NCBI GenBank assembly: GCA_002409145.1
Contig: DHUL01000090.1
Coordinates: 132,797-159,003 of the forward strand
Length of the DNA: 26,207 bases
Source: Bacteroidales bacterium UBA5235
Lineage (GTDB): Bacteria; Bacteroidota; Bacteroidia; Bacteroidales; VadinHA17
Reading direction: 5' to 3'
Shown here: positions 8,397 to 17,283 of the stretch, one piece after another
Layout: every line of letters begins with the position of its first letter
How positions within the stretch are numbered: the stretch's first letter is position 1
Made by a program: the position numbers and the translations under genes
Notes under the pieces: generated by a model
What the model was told of the DNA's origin: nothing
Seen by the model: the letters and a program-made list of their open reading frames with translations, nothing else
Database searches by the model: none

Positions 8397-8453
8397 ATTG
8401 CCTGACGGCCGTAACTCAACACCGGCGCGTCATCCCTAAAACCACTAACCAAT

Positions 8454-9983
8454 CTATTTAAGCAACCACATAAGCTTGTTGATCTCATCATAACCCTCAT
8501 ACTGCCTGTCGAGGGCTTCAATAAGATTTTCCCTGTTATAATTTGTTTCCGATGAAGGATACAGCCACCTCATCGGGAGACCGCCCGGGTTGTTTTCATT
8601 GAGGCTGGTTTCCGGATTGATCGGGAACTCCGGATAAGCAGTCCTCCGGTACTCAAAGTAACTGTACTGTGCATCCTGCATAAAATTAAGCAGGTAACGC
8701 TGCATCCATATCTGTTTCAGCTGATCTTCCTGTTCAGTCTTGAAGGCTGCCTCTCCAGTCAGATAACCGTCAATATATGCCTGGTCGATCGTCATGGTAT
8801 GTGCATAGGTGCTGTTGACAGTAAGGAAATGTCCGAGTGCAGCCTTAACTCCCTGTTCATAATACTCCTGTGCTGTTCCCGAGGTAATCCATCCAAGGAT
8901 CCTGGCCTCGGCAAGTATCAGCTGTTGTTCTGCGTAGGTCATGAGCCGGCGTGGTTCGGTAGCTTCCTCCTGCAGGTAGCGCTTGTTTAGCAGAGAGTAT
9001 AATCCGGCGCTGTGACCGGCGTTCATCGTGGCATAATCAATTGAAACATCCACACCTGTATAGGCTATCGGATCAACCTCTGTAAAACCGGCAATTATCT
9101 GTGCTGCTGCTGGTTCTGCATAATAATACATCCGCCTGTCATTCAAAAGCTTGAGATTATCGATCAACAATGAGCTCATGACAGTCCTGCTGGTGAAGAG
9201 GTCATTTGTACCGGATAACGGGTGTTTGTTCTGAGTTGAATAGTTAACACCCAGATAACCGGTAGAGGGCTCCATCAGGTAACCGGCATTAACAATCTCG
9301 GCAAAGCGTGATTTTAAATTGAGAGAGGTGACGTTCTCCTTCTTGCTGAGGGTCATAAGAACCTTTAGTGCTGTGGCATTGACTGCCCTGCGCCACTTGT
9401 CCGGGTCACCGTTAAAGGGTGTCGGGTCGCCGTTGAAGGCTACTCCCTCCGAAAAGAATTTGTCAGCTGCCTTCAGTTCGTTGAGGATACCAAGGAATAT
9501 TTGCTCCTGGGTATCATATTTTGGCCTGTAAAGACCATCTGCTCCCTTGCTGGCCTCTGAATACGGCATATCACCGACTTCCATTGTGAGTCTGAAGAAG
9601 CGGTAAGCCCTGACGAAGCTTGCCACACCTTTGTAGGAGTTTTCCATGACCGTACCTTCTGCTTCCTCCAGCATCTGCTCAAGGTTCGGAAGTATAAGGA
9701 GGCCGTCAAAGTAAGTGGCCCCGATGGTATTATATTGTGTTCCCAGCTGACCCTCGTTGGCATAACCTACATATTTGGGCAGGGCGTTGTCTGAAATCAT
9801 CGTCTTGCCGTCACGGCCGCTGAATGCAGTTACGTTCAGTATAGCCTTTGTGCATAGCATTGAAGCGCTTGCCGTAGTGGTTTTATTCGGGTCAGTGTTG
9901 AATTCCTCGAATTTGTTGCATCCGGCAAGAATAAGGGCCATTGCCAACACGAGGAGCGTTATATTCTTTATCTTTTTCATCAT
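8454..9983 (-). CDS. SusD/RagB-family outer-membrane lipoprotein
   Basis: 509 residues from the ATG at 9983 (a second ATG follows at once at 9980; the frame extends to 10010 but would overlap the susC stop). A lysine-rich start, hydrophobic core and lipobox LILAGC (Cys22) mark a lipoprotein. FNTDPNKTTTASASMLCTKA follows, then helical TPR-like sequence typical of the SusD-like nutrient-binding family (PF12771-type rather than classic SusD, on pattern). SusD proteins cap the SusC barrel and bind the incoming oligomer at the cell surface. The gene starts about 16 bp after susC, the normal order for the pair, and is the last gene of the locus before a terminator. The substrate cannot be inferred from sequence alone, and no polymer-degrading enzyme is encoded beside it. 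Confidence 0.93.
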   Translation of the reverse strand: MMKKIKNITLLVLAMALILAGCNKFEEFNTDPNKTTTASASMLCTKAILNVTAFSGRDGKTMISDNALPKYVGYANEGQLGTQYNTIGATYFDGLLILPNLEQMLEEAEGTVMENSYKGVASFVRAYRFFRLTMEVGDMPYSEASKGADGLYRPKYDTQEQIFLGILNELKAADKFFSEGVAFNGDPTPFNGDPDKWRRAVNATALKVLMTLSKKENVTSLNLKSRFAEIVNAGYLMEPSTGYLGVNYSTQNKHPLSGTNDLFTSRTVMSSLLIDNLKLLNDRRMYYYAEPAAAQIIAGFTEVDPIAYTGVDVSIDYATMNAGHSAGLYSLLNKRYLQEEATEPRRLMTYAEQQLILAEARILGWITSGTAQEYYEQGVKAALGHFLTVNSTYAHTMTIDQAYIDGYLTGEAAFKTEQEDQLKQIWMQRYLLNFMQDAQYSYFEYRRTAYPEFPINPETSLNENNPGGLPMRWLYPSSETNYNRENLIEALDRQYEGYDEINKLMWLLK

Positions 9984-9999
9984 CCTGTTTTTTAAATGA

Positions 10000-12900
10000 T
10001 TAGAAACCAATCTTCAGGTTCAGCCCCAGGTATCTGACTGCCGGGTCAATAAAGTTTTCAGAGCCTCCATCAGGATCCGAATACTTGAATTGTTTGGCCC
10101 ATAAAATCACGTTCTGGCCAATTGCAGAAACGGATACTCCACCGAGGCCGATCCTGTTGCAGAATTCCTTTGGCACGTTGTAGGTAAGCGCCACTTCACG
10201 TATCTTGAAGAAGGTGGTGCTGTATGCATCTAGTACAGAGGGTGATCCGCCCCATGCGGTTCCTTTATGCATGGCTTCGGTATAGGTCTTGTAGGTTACG
10301 GGGATATCATTTGGTGCAAAAACCCTCGTATCACTGGTAATGTTTCCGTAAGTGTCATAGGCGACAGATCCTTCGATAACCTTGACGCCGGTACCGATAT
10401 AGTTCTTGGTGCCGGGCTGGGTGGCATCAAGGTAGCGTTCAGGCACTACTGAACCCGGATGTGAGCCTGCTCTCCACATATACATCTCGGTAGTGGTCTG
10501 TGCTATTCCTCCTACCCTGCCATCGGCGGAGACTGACAGAGCCCAGTTCCTGTACCTGACCCTGTTGCTCAGGCCCCAGATCCACTTCGGATCATAGTTG
10601 CCGAATTTTGAATCATAACCGGAGTAGAGAGGCAGTCCGTTATTGTGAATAATGTTTCCTTCGGGATCTTTCTGATAGTCCGTGAGCACATAGTGGTCAG
10701 TTCTGGCACCAACCTGCACCCATGGTTTGTCAGCCGAATAAAGCGAATCAAGCTCCAGGTAATAGGTTGCATAGGATGACCAGTTGACAGCCATATCCCA
10801 CTGCCAGTTTTCAGTTTTTACCGGTGTCACGTTTGCTTCAATCTCCACACCTTTTCTGGCCCACTCCTCATCTATGTTCAATAGCCTGTTGGCGAAGCCG
10901 GAAGCGGGAGTGATGGGTGCAAATTTTATAAAGTCATACATCCTCTTCCTGTACCAGGTCAGGTCAACAGATGCCCTGTTGTTGAACAGGTTGACCATTG
11001 TCCCGATCTCGAAGGTTCCTGCTGACTCGGGAAGAAGGTCTGTTCCCCTGATTGTAGTGGGCAGAGACGCTGCACTGAGTGTTCCCCAGGCATTGTTTGT
11101 AATGGTATACACTGAATTGATATCAAACACTTTGGCTGGTGTCTTGTAGGAAGTCCATGAGCTGCGTATCTTCCAGAGTGAGAGCCAGTCAAGTTCCGGA
11201 AGCAGGTTTGATGCAATGAAGCTTCCGGATACTGACGGATAAAGATAGGACCTTGTCGTTTCCGGAAGGGTTGAGCTCCAGTCGTTCCTGAGGGTTGCCT
11301 CTGCATAAATAAGGCTATTCCAGGAGAGGGCGAGCCTGCCGTACAGGCTGTTGACCTGCTGGCGGCTGAGGGTTGAGCCGACCACTGCAGGGTTGATTGA
11401 TGCCTTCAGGGAATAGAATCCCGGGATGGAAAGGCCACCCTGTGTCCGGGCCTCGATACCGTCATCCTGGCGGAAGAATACAGTTCCTCCGGCAAGAGCG
11501 CTGACTGTGAAATCATCGAATGTCTTGTCAGCAGTAAGCATCAGGTCATTGTTTATGCTGAATCCCCTGCTGAGGCCCAGGTTGTATGACCCTCTCTGCG
11601 ACTCACCCCAGACCTGGGTCCCGCCCGGGATAACGGTTGCGACTCCTCCGCCCTGGAAGGATCCCTTTGAGATCCTGACTTCCTGACGGTCGCTGTAAAT
11701 GTCATATCCGCTGCGCAGGATTGCTTTCAGCCACGGCAGGATGTCATATCCCATGTCAAGGCTGACATTGAAGACATCCTTGTTGATGCTGTGGATCCTT
11801 TCGTACCGGTCAAAATATGGATTATTGTTGGTACTGGTATAACTGCTGTTCTGTACTTCATCCGGCACAACCCAGTAGTCTTCATATTCCCTGATGTCAT
11901 AGTCAGGGGCAGACCATACCAGGATGTTGTACATAGGGTCATATCCGGTATAGCCGCTGAAGCCAATGTTCGGGGATGTCTGTTTATTGTAGGCGATCGA
12001 GGATGACAGGGAGAATTTGTCTATTCGCATATCCCCGCCAATAGTATATGTCATCTTGTTGAACATGGAATTGGGATACTGGCCCCTGTTCTGCACGGTG
12101 GTGGCCGATGCCCTGAGGCTTCCAAGCTCACTCTGCTGTACTATGCTGACATTGTTGTTGAGAATGAATCCCTGCTGAAGGAAGTTCTTGAAGTTATCCT
12201 TGCCGATGGGCAGGTAGGGCATAAGCTTCAGTGATTTTGAGACCGGATCCCACTGAATGACTTCCCTGCCGTCGAGGGGTACACCCCAGGATCCGTCTCC
12301 TGAGCGGGCATAGGTATTTGTAGAGGTATTTACCACACGGCCATATGATGACTGCATTTCGGGGATTGCCAGGTAACCCGCAGTGAACATCGTGCTGCTG
12401 TTCAGGGTGACTGTGAGACCGGTTTTGTCGGCGCCCCTCCTGGTGGTTACCATTATTGCTCCGCCACCGCCTCTTGACCCGTAAAGTGCAGTTGCAGTGG
12501 CCCCTTTAAGTACGCTGATGTTTTCAATATCATCTGATGGCAGATCCCGGAGGGTCATATTGCCGTAGGGTACACCATCAATGACGAGCAATGGTTTTTC
12601 GCCACGGACGAATATCTCAGGTTCAGAACTGAACTCGGAGCTGTTCCTGATAAGCATTCCTGCTACTTTGCCGGTCAGGGATGTTCCCATGTCAACGCCC
12701 TTGACTGTTGAGACCACGTCACCGGAGACCTTCTGCACCGCATAGCCCAGTGCCTTTTCTTCCCTTTTGATACCCAGGGCAGTAACGACAACCGCATCCA
12801 TGCCAATGAGCTCCTCATTAAGGACTACATTGAAGACAGTCTGTGATCCGACGGGTATCTCTGCGGTTTTCATCCCGATAAATGAAAAAATGAGAATGTC

Positions 12901-13428
12901 AGAAGGCTGGACACCCTCAAGGGAGAAGCTGCCATCCATTGCCGTTGCCGTTCCAAGAACCCTGGCCTTGACTGCAACCGTTACTCCGGGCAGAGGCTCT
13001 CCCTTGGGATTGGTAACCTTTCCTGTCACTGTCAGTTGTTGCAGTATAGTTCCTTCAGCCAGGTAACCCGGGGCCAGGATGATCTTCCGGTCAATGATGG
13101 TATGGGTGACGTCCGTTCCTGCGAACAGTTTGTCCAGGATAGCGTCAATCAGCTGATTTTCGGCTGAAATTGAAACCTTCCGGTCAGTGTCCAGCAATTT
13201 TTCATTGTAAAGGAAGAAGAATTCCGATTCTTCCTCTATCCTGTCAAGCACTGTTACAAGCCTTTCATCGGCCATGTTCAGCGTTAGTCTTGTCTTCTGG
13301 GAATATGCGTCAGTGGCATATACCTGCATGATACTGAGCAGCAGAAGTCCGATTGCTATTCGCATTGTTAGAAGGATTTTTTTCAGGGGCCGGCTATATG
13401 TCCACCCCCCGGGATTGGTTTTTTTCAT
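10000..13428 (-). CDS. SusC/RagA-family TonB-dependent transporter with STN signalling domain
   Basis: 1142 residues. A signal region (about 15-44) is followed by an STN domain (about 47-119: LTLNMADERLVTVLDRIEEESEFFF begins it), a carboxypeptidase-regulatory-like beta domain (about 132-205: TGKVTNPKGEPLPGVTV, DGSFSLEGV), a TonB-box-like stretch DAVVVTALG, a plug (about 222-332, with LLVIDGVPYG, DIENISVLKGATATALYGSRG and IMVTTRRG) and a 22-strand-type barrel ending in GLNLKIGF. Such transporters import oligomers across the outer membrane with TonB energy. The STN domain lets the loaded transporter contact FecR in the periplasm, so import also signals to the ECF sigma encoded upstream. The upstream part of the plug is somewhat short. 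susD follows at once. The family call is certain; the substrate is unknown. Confidence 0.96.
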   Translation of the reverse strand: MKKTNPGGWTYSRPLKKILLTMRIAIGLLLLSIMQVYATDAYSQKTRLTLNMADERLVTVLDRIEEESEFFFLYNEKLLDTDRKVSISAENQLIDAILDKLFAGTDVTHTIIDRKIILAPGYLAEGTILQQLTVTGKVTNPKGEPLPGVTVAVKARVLGTATAMDGSFSLEGVQPSDILIFSFIGMKTAEIPVGSQTVFNVVLNEELIGMDAVVVTALGIKREEKALGYAVQKVSGDVVSTVKGVDMGTSLTGKVAGMLIRNSSEFSSEPEIFVRGEKPLLVIDGVPYGNMTLRDLPSDDIENISVLKGATATALYGSRGGGGAIMVTTRRGADKTGLTVTLNSSTMFTAGYLAIPEMQSSYGRVVNTSTNTYARSGDGSWGVPLDGREVIQWDPVSKSLKLMPYLPIGKDNFKNFLQQGFILNNNVSIVQQSELGSLRASATTVQNRGQYPNSMFNKMTYTIGGDMRIDKFSLSSSIAYNKQTSPNIGFSGYTGYDPMYNILVWSAPDYDIREYEDYWVVPDEVQNSSYTSTNNNPYFDRYERIHSINKDVFNVSLDMGYDILPWLKAILRSGYDIYSDRQEVRISKGSFQGGGVATVIPGGTQVWGESQRGSYNLGLSRGFSINNDLMLTADKTFDDFTVSALAGGTVFFRQDDGIEARTQGGLSIPGFYSLKASINPAVVGSTLSRQQVNSLYGRLALSWNSLIYAEATLRNDWSSTLPETTRSYLYPSVSGSFIASNLLPELDWLSLWKIRSSWTSYKTPAKVFDINSVYTITNNAWGTLSAASLPTTIRGTDLLPESAGTFEIGTMVNLFNNRASVDLTWYRKRMYDFIKFAPITPASGFANRLLNIDEEWARKGVEIEANVTPVKTENWQWDMAVNWSSYATYYLELDSLYSADKPWVQVGARTDHYVLTDYQKDPEGNIIHNNGLPLYSGYDSKFGNYDPKWIWGLSNRVRYRNWALSVSADGRVGGIAQTTTEMYMWRAGSHPGSVVPERYLDATQPGTKNYIGTGVKVIEGSVAYDTYGNITSDTRVFAPNDIPVTYKTYTEAMHKGTAWGGSPSVLDAYSTTFFKIREVALTYNVPKEFCNRIGLGGVSVSAIGQNVILWAKQFKYSDPDGGSENFIDPAVRYLGLNLKIGF

Positions 13429-13435
13429 AACTTTG
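13428..13435 (+). promoter_or_regulatory. Candidate plus-strand promoter (-7 box) antisense to the susC leader
   Basis: TAACTTTG is a perfect match to TAnnTTTG, reading away from susC and beginning at the first base of its start codon. A start point near 13441 would be expected. A TTG lies only 10 nt upstream (13415-13417), too close for a normal -33 element. It is considered because a plus-strand terminator follows at 13477-13508 with no gene to serve. Confidence 0.35.
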
Positions 13436-13440
13436 AAAGT

Positions 13441-13508
13441 TTTCAGGTTAAAAAATATCGTTCAATGATGTTTTTTAAGGAAATCGTTGCCGCGATTTCC
13501 TTTTTTTT
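13441..13508 (+). ncRNA. Possible small antisense RNA in the susC leader
   Basis: Inferred from a perfect -7 box (13428-13435) followed by a strong plus-strand intrinsic terminator (13477-13508), which would bound an RNA of about 68 nt. It would be fully complementary to the susC 5' leader. Cis-antisense small RNAs at susC leaders are known in Bacteroides polysaccharide loci (DonS). The 5' end is a guess and no -33 element supports it; expression is unproven. Confidence 0.33.
13477..13508 (+). terminator. Plus-strand intrinsic terminator in the FecR-susC spacer
   Basis: Perfect 10-bp inverted repeat AAGGAAATCG (13477-13486) and CGATTTCCTT (13493-13502) around the loop TTGCCG, running into eight T residues (13501-13508) on the plus strand. 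In the minus direction the stem is followed by A residues, so it should not stop fecR-susC transcription. No plus-strand protein gene precedes it. Confidence 0.7.
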
Positions 13509-13567
13509 GTTTCAGACTATGGGCTGTGTATTGTTTTCATGGGATCAGGGATTTGGTCAGGGGTTTA

Positions 13568-14605
13568 TCATTTCAGATAGATTTTTATAATACTCTTGGT
13601 ATATATTGAGTCTCCTGCTATTTGCCTGGGCGTTATTTCATACCTTATGGGAGAGGTCATACCCAGGAATTTAAGAACCTCTTCGAGTGAGTCATCCTCA
13701 AAAGTGGCCCGGAAGGAATATTTTTCCAGGTCTTCGTCCATCAGCTCGACCTTAACATTATACCACCGTTCAATTCTTCTGGCAACTTCTGACATGCCGT
13801 CACCTCTGAAGACCAGTTTTCCGGTGGTCCATGAAGAATACTTGGAAGGATCGGCCGTGCTCCTGGTCACCTTGCCATTTTCATAAACAAGTCTTTCTGA
13901 AGGGCTCATTACCATCCCATCCTTGTAATTGCCGCAGCTGACCAGCACTTTCCCGCTTTCAAGCACGATCTCGGTGTAATCCTCTTCCGGGTAGGCACTT
14001 ACATTAAAGGTTGTGCCCAGAACAGAAAGATCCAGATCTCCTGCATCAATTGTAAATGGGTGCTTTGGATCCGGAGCCACTTCGAACCATGCTTCACCGG
14101 TAAGGACAACGGAACGTTTTTTCGAAAATGGCATTGAATAAGCAATGGTTGAGCCGCTGTTGAGCATTCCTTCCGTACCGTCAGGAAGAACAAATGACAC
14201 TCGCGAACCGGCAGGTGCATATATGGAGGTCGCGGGCCGGATGCCTTCGGTGCCGGTCCGGTCACGGAGAAGCAGGAAGCCTGTTCCGGCAAGTAATGGA
14301 ATCATTATTGCTGCAGCAATTTTTGAATAAAGTGTCATGAATCTTACTACCGGCTTTCTCACCTCGTAATGTTCATTCAGTCTGATCTGGTGGTGTATCC
14401 TGTCAAGGAGGGGAGATAAATTTACCCCCTGATCAGCTTCTCCATGCGCAAAAGTATTCCAGTCTTCCTCAAGCATTCTTCTCAGGTCCTGATTGCTTTC
14501 TCCCGCAGCCATGATGGCAATTGCCTCATCAGATTCAGCCTCTCCGGTGCTGTTGTTAAGATAGCCTGACAGTATCTCTCTTTCTCCTTTATTCTTCAAT
14601 GTCAT
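13568..14605 (-). CDS. FecR-family anti-sigma factor
   Basis: About 345 residues from the ATG at 14605; a GTG seven codons earlier (14626) is the alternative. The cytoplasmic N-terminal part (about 85 residues) should hold the sigma factor. A single membrane helix follows (roughly 94-113: SKIAAAIMIPLLAGTGFLLL), then the periplasmic FecR domain (TSIYAPAGSRVSFVLPDGT, LTGEAWFEV, FNVSAYPEE, LESGKV) and a C-terminal DUF4974 domain (GKLVFRGDGMSEVARRIERWYNV starts it) that contacts the STN domain of the transporter. It is encoded between the ECF sigma (99-120 bp upstream) and susC (139 bp downstream), the standard order for Bacteroidota transport-coupled signalling. When SusC binds its substrate, FecR would release the sigma. 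The family call is firm. Confidence 0.95.
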   Translation of the reverse strand: MTLKNKGEREILSGYLNNSTGEAESDEAIAIMAAGESNQDLRRMLEEDWNTFAHGEADQGVNLSPLLDRIHHQIRLNEHYEVRKPVVRFMTLYSKIAAAIMIPLLAGTGFLLLRDRTGTEGIRPATSIYAPAGSRVSFVLPDGTEGMLNSGSTIAYSMPFSKKRSVVLTGEAWFEVAPDPKHPFTIDAGDLDLSVLGTTFNVSAYPEEDYTEIVLESGKVLVSCGNYKDGMVMSPSERLVYENGKVTRSTADPSKYSSWTTGKLVFRGDGMSEVARRIERWYNVKVELMDEDLEKYSFRATFEDDSLEEVLKFLGMTSPIRYEITPRQIAGDSIYTKSIIKIYLK

Positions 14606-14725
14606 CAAGTAACTATTTTGTGTCACCGGGAGTTTTCTGTCCCTTTCAGACCAGTAATACCCGCGACGGTTTGAATTCTAATATGAAAAAAGCGAAAATT
14701 TTTCTGGCAGACCTCCAGGAGGCAG

Positions 14726-15304
14726 TCAGATTAGAAAAAGAGAAACGAAAAGCAGGCAGGCAAAGCTCTCTCCGGACAGCCTTGACCTGATCATCTTCAC
14801 TGTTGCCGAGACATAGTTGTCAACAGTACCCGGTGAAAGACCCAGATCTGCCGCAACCTCTTTCGATGGTTTACCGTCAATCTTGCACATGATGAACGCC
14901 TTTCTCTGTCTTTCCGGGAGGTCGGTGACGATTTTTTCCACCTCCTCCAGCAATGAATGAAAACCGGCACTCTCTTCCACGGAATTATCTGAGCTGCTTA
15001 CGGTGTGCATTGATTCTTCAATATATTTCCTGAGATAGCTCTTCCGGCGGAAGAGCCTGCAGATCTCATTATAGGCAATTGTAAAGAGAAATGATTTGAA
15101 AGAGAGATCCCTTTCAAGCCTTTTCCGATTTTCCCATACTTTCATGAAGACAGACTGAACAAGTTCCTCAGAGTCTTCCGGTGATTTGAGATACTTCATG
15201 CTGAAGGCATACAACCGACCGGCATAGATGTCGTACAGCATGTCAAATGCCTCCGGATCTCCCTTTTTCAACCTTTCAACCAGTTCAGTCTCCGCTATAT
15301 TCAC
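14726..15304 (-). CDS. ECF RNA polymerase sigma factor (sigma-70 family)
   Basis: 192 residues if started at the GTG at 15304. No ATG exists between the upstream in-frame stop and residue 22 of this model, and a TTG start at 15328 would lie inside a perfect -7 promoter box, so GTG is preferred. Region 2 (about 19-87) has LYAFSMKYLKSPEDSEELVQ, VFMKVWENR and FLFTIAYNEICRLFRR. Region 4 (about 123-175) has LPERQRKAF and the helix-turn-helix GKPSKEVAADLGLSPGTVDN, as in the Bacteroidetes FecI-like family. It directs polymerase to the transport operon when released by FecR, encoded downstream. The last dozen residues are oddly hydrophobic (FACLLFVSLFLI); related sigmas often have such a tail. The exact start is uncertain. 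Confidence 0.93.
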   Translation of the reverse strand: MNIAETELVERLKKGDPEAFDMLYDIYAGRLYAFSMKYLKSPEDSEELVQSVFMKVWENRKRLERDLSFKSFLFTIAYNEICRLFRRKSYLRKYIEESMHTVSSSDNSVEESAGFHSLLEEVEKIVTDLPERQRKAFIMCKIDGKPSKEVAADLGLSPGTVDNYVSATVKMIRSRLSGESFACLLFVSLFLI

Positions 15305-15325
15305 ATACTGGAAATTGTATCGCTT

Positions 15326-15333
15326 CAAATATA
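15326..15333 (-). promoter_or_regulatory. -7 promoter box for the ECF sigma gene
   Basis: Minus strand reads TATATTTG, a perfect TAnnTTTG match. Its last base is 22 nt from the GTG at 15304, nearly the same distance as in two other genes of this window. The box overlaps the only possible upstream (TTG) start, which argues for the GTG start. No TTG (-33) is visible at a normal distance. Confidence 0.55.
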
Positions 15334-15485
15334 ATCAGATAAGTCATATTAATACCGTCATTAAAGCCTGAATCTTATGACCTGGCGTAGGATGACCTGC
15401 ATGAGCTGACAGTGTTATGATATTGAATTAAAAAAATTACTTTTATGATCAGGTGATGTTGAATTATAATTGAACTGAATTCAAA

Positions 15486-17195
15486 ATGAGAAGAACTATT
15501 TTTTTGATCCGTTGTGTTATTCTCCTGACTCTTATTATATCCCTTGTTCCAGGTACTGCCTATGGCCAGCGCCTGAAATCAGGACCACAGGACCTCTCTT
15601 TTTTCTCATCGGTTGATGACACTGACCAGCCATACTCAGTTTATATCCCGGAGAATTTTGATGAATCCAGGTCCTACCCGCTGGTGGTGTTTTTGCACGG
15701 TGCCTGGTCTAATCATCGTCTTGGGATAAGGCGTCTCTTTGGCGTGGGCAACAGCCAGGGATATGACTTCATCAAACCGGGAAACGTGGCGTTTGAGAAT
15801 GATGTGGAAGCGACGAGGTACTATCCTCCCTTCCGGCCTGTTGATTACATAGCAGCGGCGCCACTGGCGCGGGGTACAGCAGGCTACCAGGGCGTGCCTG
15901 AGCAGGATGTCTATGATATGATTGATGACCTGAAGACACGGTTCCGCATAGATGAGGACCGGGTCTATCTTACCGGCCTCTCAATGGGAGGTGGCGGAAC
16001 GCTCTGGCTCGGGCTGACCCGCCCGGATGTCTGGGCGGCCATCGCTCCCGTCTGCCCGGCACCACCTGACGGAACGCCAGAGCTGGCCGGCAACGCTGGC
16101 AACCTTCCGGTGCACCTTTTTATTGGAGACAAGGATTTCCTGTATCAGACTGCCACTGATTGGAAATTAAAGTTTGAGAACTCCGCCCTCAGGCTTGACT
16201 ATGTTGAATACCCCGGCGTGGGTCACAACAGCTGGGAGTGGGCTTACAAGGACGGCTTCATCTTCGACTGGTTCTCGCAATTCAAAAGAGATCCATTCCC
16301 CGGAAAAGTATCCTTTACCACAAAATGGTTCAGATACAATAAGGCTTACTGGGTTACTGTGGATGACATGGTTCCCGGTCAGGCAGCAACGATAGAGGCG
16401 GGTTTTACAGGACCCAATGCTGTTACTGTAGCCGTCACGGGAGTAAATGCATTTACTCTCAGTCTTGAGGGTCATCCGCAGTTCACAAACGGGAAAAAGG
16501 TTTCTGTAACTCTCAACGGGAAGCCCTTCACCGTCAAAAGCGCCGGTGCGGTATCATTCATGCTCACGGACGGAAAATGGGAGAACCGGCGCTTCACCCC
16601 GGGACTGACATCAAAGCAGAAAGGGTCGGAAGGGCCTCTTTCCGCTGCCATTATCGGGAGCCATATTTATGTCTACGGCACTGCCGACAATCCGCCTGCC
16701 GACGTTCTGGCTGCCAGACAGGCACAGGCCATGGCTGCAGCCGACTGGACAGGAATGGGAGGACGAATTATGGTGTTCCCCCGGGTGGTGGCTGACAAAG
16801 ATGTAAGACCAAGTGACTATGTAAGGTCAAACCTTATCCTGTTCGGAACACGTGAGACAAATTCGGTAATAGAGTACTTTGCGGACAGGCTTCCGATGCA
16901 TCTTGACCCGCAGGCCGGGAATTACGGTCTTGTGTACATCTTCCCAATGAACAGGCACTATATCCTTGTCAACTCCGGCCTCCCCTGGTGGACACCGCTG
17001 AAAAGCCAGACGGCACTGGAAGGATTTGCCTTCAGCGGGGCAAAAATGGAAATCCTTAAAAAATACCCGGACTTCATACTCTTCAAGGAGACACCTGACA
17101 ATGTAATTGCCCGGGGCAGTTTTGACAATAGCTGGAAGCTTCCGGCTGATGTGGCCGGGTTACTGAAGGCAGACGGGACGGTGAAACTGAACTAA
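15486..17195 (+). CDS. Secreted alpha/beta-hydrolase esterase with unassigned C-terminal half
   Basis: 569 residues. A signal peptide (about 1-27, ending TAYGQ) predicts export. Residues 40-265 form an alpha/beta hydrolase of the PHB-depolymerase/feruloyl-esterase-like group: the oxyanion strand LVVFLHGAWSN (71-72 HG), nucleophile elbow GLSMGG (Ser166), acid Asp215 or Asp217 in FIGDKDFLY, and His247 in PGVGHNSW. It probably cleaves carboxylic esters on a polymer or natural product in the periplasm or outside. Residues 270-569 contain two beta-rich parts and a Rossmann-like stretch (AAIIGSHIYVYGT, NLILFGTRETN, LVYIFPMN) that I cannot assign; similar tails occur in prolyl-oligopeptidase-like esterases of Planctomycetes and Bacteroidetes. 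It is divergent from the ECF sigma across 181 bp (from the GTG), so it may act on the substrate of the SusCD system, though that link is inference. Confidence 0.88.
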   Translation: MRRTIFLIRCVILLTLIISLVPGTAYGQRLKSGPQDLSFFSSVDDTDQPYSVYIPENFDESRSYPLVVFLHGAWSNHRLGIRRLFGVGNSQGYDFIKPGNVAFENDVEATRYYPPFRPVDYIAAAPLARGTAGYQGVPEQDVYDMIDDLKTRFRIDEDRVYLTGLSMGGGGTLWLGLTRPDVWAAIAPVCPAPPDGTPELAGNAGNLPVHLFIGDKDFLYQTATDWKLKFENSALRLDYVEYPGVGHNSWEWAYKDGFIFDWFSQFKRDPFPGKVSFTTKWFRYNKAYWVTVDDMVPGQAATIEAGFTGPNAVTVAVTGVNAFTLSLEGHPQFTNGKKVSVTLNGKPFTVKSAGAVSFMLTDGKWENRRFTPGLTSKQKGSEGPLSAAIIGSHIYVYGTADNPPADVLAARQAQAMAAADWTGMGGRIMVFPRVVADKDVRPSDYVRSNLILFGTRETNSVIEYFADRLPMHLDPQAGNYGLVYIFPMNRHYILVNSGLPWWTPLKSQTALEGFAFSGAKMEILKKYPDFILFKETPDNVIARGSFDNSWKLPADVAGLLKADGTVKLN

Positions 17196-17283
17196 AGCCA
17201 GGTAGCCCGAAAACAGGCTCTGACCCGTTGCCGGCAGGCGTACCCAACATGGAAAAAATTTTATTGATGGAGGAATATAATAA

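Noticed and set aside
15438..15472. Near-matches to the -7 box (TACTTTTA, TATAATTG) upstream of the esterase gene
   Set aside because: Each misses a fixed position and neither has a TTG at a suitable distance; the sequence is AT-rich and such matches are expected by chance.
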